Source: Alviniconcha marisindica
Taxonomy: Eukaryota > Mollusca > Gastropoda > Provannidae
Direction: 5' to 3'
Assembly: GCA_018857735.1 (NCBI GenBank)
Contig: JABMCL010002768.1
Coordinates: forward strand, 254,528-318,527
Length of the DNA stretch: 64,000 nucleotides
Under the pieces are notes generated by a model, which was not told the DNA's origin, made no database searches, and saw only the letters and a program-made list of their open reading frames with translations. How positions within the stretch are numbered: position 1 is the first letter of the stretch; each line of letters begins with the position of its first letter. The position numbers and the translations under genes were made by a program. This document shows, one piece after another, positions 61,590 to 64,000 of the stretch.

Positions 61590-62040
61590 AAATGGAGTTA
61601 ATTAGCGCTCGAAATACGTAACACAAACACCGACAACAAAGACTGACCTGACTGAGTCGCCTATGGTAACTCAGTCTCTCACCTGGCATGTATGTAAATG
61701 AGTGCAAGGTACATAAACTGACTCCACCAGAGGTACCAGAGCTGTGTGAGAGTCGAGGTGGCCGTCCGGCTGGGCTGAAGTAATACTGAACCATTGGTCT
61801 CAGCTTGTCCCTAATATGTCAACAGACATCACTCCGAGGCCATTACTAGAAGCAACACTTGAAGAAGAACATCCTCAGCGAGAGGTACATCCTCAAGAGA
61901 GAGTTACCGTAGTCGACTCAGGTCTTTGTTGTTTCTGTTCCCGAATACTCCCAACTATGTTCGCGACTGACAAATGTTCGCACCGGCAATTAAGAACGGG
62001 CTTTACGTGTTTTGAGCGCTAATTAACTCCCTTGTGTGTT
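61590..62040. mobile_element. Palindromic MITE, longer copy
   Basis: The left arm ggagttaattagcgctcgaa (61594) with acaacaaagactgacc, and the right arm ggtctttgttgtttctg with ttttgagcgctaattaactc (ending about 62040), are inverse copies. The centre contains ctggcatgtatgtaaatgag and ctccaccagaggtac, shared with the shorter copy at 62514. Confidence 0.75.
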
Positions 62041-62184
62041 GATTCTACACCGAGCGCTCTGGGCCTCGTTCTGTTTCAGATTATGATTACTGACTCGCCG
62101 GAACAGGCGGCGACTTTTTCAACAAAGATTTTCCCTACGGAGGGAAACAGCAAACTGATCAGGGTCAGCTGAAAGTCAACAGAA

Positions 62185-62470
62185 ACCACGTGGCTTATTA
62201 GGGATGGAAAGAAGGGGGCGGGGTGGTGGTGGCCGGATGGCCGCAAGGGGGTATGGAGGCAGGGGAAGAGCTGAGGAAGGAGATTTTATACCTATCGCTG
62301 TTACCACCAGAATGACTCTTGCATTAAGATGGGCAACGACGAGAGCCATTTTAATGTTTCATTTATTGTGAGGGACACAGTCACAAGACAGTGTACAAAC
62401 TTGCCCCAAAGTTTTTGAAGAGAAAGGAGAGCTGAAGCGGAATCGAGCCGAGGGGAAAAGAGTCTTTGCC
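62185..62470 (-). mobile_element. tRNA-headed SINE, second full-length copy
   Basis: Inverted relative to the copy at 30997. The head region (ctcggctcgattccgcttc on the minus strand, near 62435-62455), the middle (atcttaatgcaagagtcatt) and the tail (ccatccctaataagccacgt, about 62192-62212) all align. It lies between two palindromic MITEs. Confidence 0.7.
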
Positions 62471-62513
62471 TTCAATCGACACTGCACTCTGGTTCCTGGT
62501 AGCTCATAGGACA

Positions 62514-62732
62514 AACACACAAGGGGGCTAATCAGCGCTCGAAATACGTAAGACAAGTACAACAACAAAGACCTAAGTCGCATGCGGTAACTCTCACCTG
62601 GCATGCGTGTAAACTATACAAGGTACATAAACTCCACCAGAGGTACATCCATTAGAGGAAGTACCTCTGGTCTTTGTTGTTGTTGTATTTGTGTTACGTA
62701 ATTCGAGCGCTGATTAACTCCCTTGTGTATGT
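62514..62732. mobile_element. Palindromic MITE, shorter copy
   Basis: The left arm cacacaagggggctaatcag with cgctcgaaatacgta, and the right arm tacgtaattcgagcgctgat with taactcccttgtgtatg, form an inverted repeat around about 100 bp. Same family as 61590-62040, without coding capacity. Confidence 0.8.
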
Positions 62733-62734
62733 AT

Positions 62735-64000
62735 GCTTTGTTTTGTATCATTATGTGTATGGACAGATTTCGTTAGTAAGATTTAACTATTAAACTGAGA
62801 AAGGATCATAATAACTGTGGGAGGAGTTTTTAAATATGCGCTTGCTTAGGAACAGCGATGAACTGACACTGAGCCTGGCTGTGCTGATGTGACCCTGTGC
62901 AGTGGATAGGATGTCAAAAATCCGGTACAAAAAGTAATTAGCGTGTGCTCTGAAAGAGCTGTGTCATTGACTGGCTGGACCGTCACGCTTTGTTATGATG
63001 CGCTCAAGCGTGACTCTCAGCTTTCTCCGTTTTTCTGGGCTTACGAACGTGTGCGTGGTCAATAATTAAAATGCGGTCACAAACGAAGCGGAAAACCGTG
63101 CCGTGCAAAGTAGTCTGCCATTGTTGGCTTTGAGAACGGAAAACAATGCCGGGTTCTGAATAATTTCTGAACCCGTAATCGCAAACTGCGTTTGTCTTTT
63201 CGAGCTCAACCCTGGGTCATTTTATGACAAAACATAATACTTGAAACACCCACACACCCACACACCCACACACACCCGCACGCACGCACGCACGCACGCA
63301 CACGCGCACGCACGCACGCACTCACTCACGCACGCATACACACACAACAAATATATACATAAACAAAAATGGAGAAAACAATAACAACAACCTTTTTTGT
63401 TGTTGTTTCAATGTTGGTTGTTGTTGTTGTTGTTGTTGTTGTTGTTACTGCTGCTGTTTTTGTTGTTGTTGTCGTTGTTGCTTTTTGCCTAGTTCAAATT
63501 TAAAGGGGAACGGAACCGAAAAAATAGTTAATAAAAAATAAAAAAAAAGGACGAGAGAGGGAAAAATTTCTTTTTCTTTTATTAATTGCTTCTCATTCTG
63601 TCTGTCTATCTGTCTGTCTATAATCTACCTGTCTCTCTATCTTTTGTTATCAAAGAGAGAAGAAGAAAGAAAAAAAAAAAAAGAAGGGGAAGGAAGAGAA
63701 GGAAGAAGAAGGGGGAGAGAAGAACCAACTCGAAAACTTAATTTTCAAGGTTGTGTTTGGTTCGTCAAAAAACCTTTAAACAACAGCTTGCAAAAAACCT
63801 GGAGGTCTGTTGTCCCCATCTACCTGTTTGTGTGTCTCTCTATCGTGGTTACCTCCTGTTTAAGTTTGCCGTCTCGCCACTGACACGCCAGCCGACTGTT
63901 GTGCGACGGTCTGGTCTTGTTTTCTTAGCAGAGGCTGCACACGAAAGGGGTTGTTGTTGCACAGAATTCCCTTTGCTGACGGCTTGTTTCTAATGTTTAT
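62735..64000. other. Unannotated flank with simple repeats
   Basis: Holds (CA)n/(GCAC)n at 63248-63345, (TTG)n at 63415-63480, a GA-rich stretch at 63655-63722, and a retroelement-like tail caactcgaaaacttaatttt at 63725. No exon recognised, and the start of the next gene, if any, is not visible. Confidence 0.5.

Overview
This is a eukaryotic nuclear window with no prokaryotic or organellar character. It has short exons in multi-kilobase introns, very abundant (CA)n/(GA)n/(TA)n microsatellites, several non-LTR retrotransposon families, tRNA-derived SINEs and TIR elements. The SINE tails (TCTGTGGACGTTAAGCA and TTGGTGTTTTACGCCC types) and the general look suggest a mollusc, probably a gastropod. 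That assignment is an inference from repeat style and is not proven by the window.

The main gene is a complete PRPF4 (U4/U6 snRNP protein Prp4) on the minus strand. I could resolve 15 coding exons (59870 down to 37374). Their lengths sum to 1536 nt, an uninterrupted 511-residue protein with all phases matching, an N-terminal PRP4/SFM segment and a seven-bladed WD40 propeller. A 5'UTR exon segment precedes the start codon, and the promoter is probably near 60.8-60.9 kb. A second, smaller minus-strand gene is modelled from three exons (12737, 10174 and 4146 down to 3778; 178 residues). Its phases fit, but I do not recognise the family.

From 4.9 to 36.4 kb the rest is mostly mobile-element debris. 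It includes a TIR element between TA repeats (5.0-7.3 kb), a CR1/L2-like reverse transcriptase end (9.2-10.0 kb), a scrambled RT fragment (10.8-12.0 kb), a foldback MITE (12.2-12.5 kb) and a frame-broken Cys/His domain cut by an L2-like tail (14.5-15.6 kb). Further along are several minus-strand non-LTR copies (19-28 kb), a DIRS-like ORF1 relic (28.2-29.0 kb), SINEs (29.3 and 31.0 kb), a frame-broken THAP-domain transposon (33.7-35.9 kb) and a Tc1-like transposase relic (36.0-36.3 kb). Beyond PRPF4 (61.5-62.7 kb) there are two copies of a palindromic MITE with a SINE between them.

The most unusual feature is inside PRPF4. Several introns are filled by minisatellites, and at least two of these are built from the gene's own splice junctions. 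Intron 13 carries about 15 extra copies of the exon-13 end plus its 5' splice site (53-bp unit). Intron 14 carries about 40 copies of the exon-15 3' splice site (43-bp unit, later fused to a SINE tail), and its single donor is a GC donor. A 120-bp duplication downstream of exon 5 carries a further copy of an exon end, with the donor GT destroyed. This 'splice-site minisatellite' architecture is the best candidate here for something undescribed.
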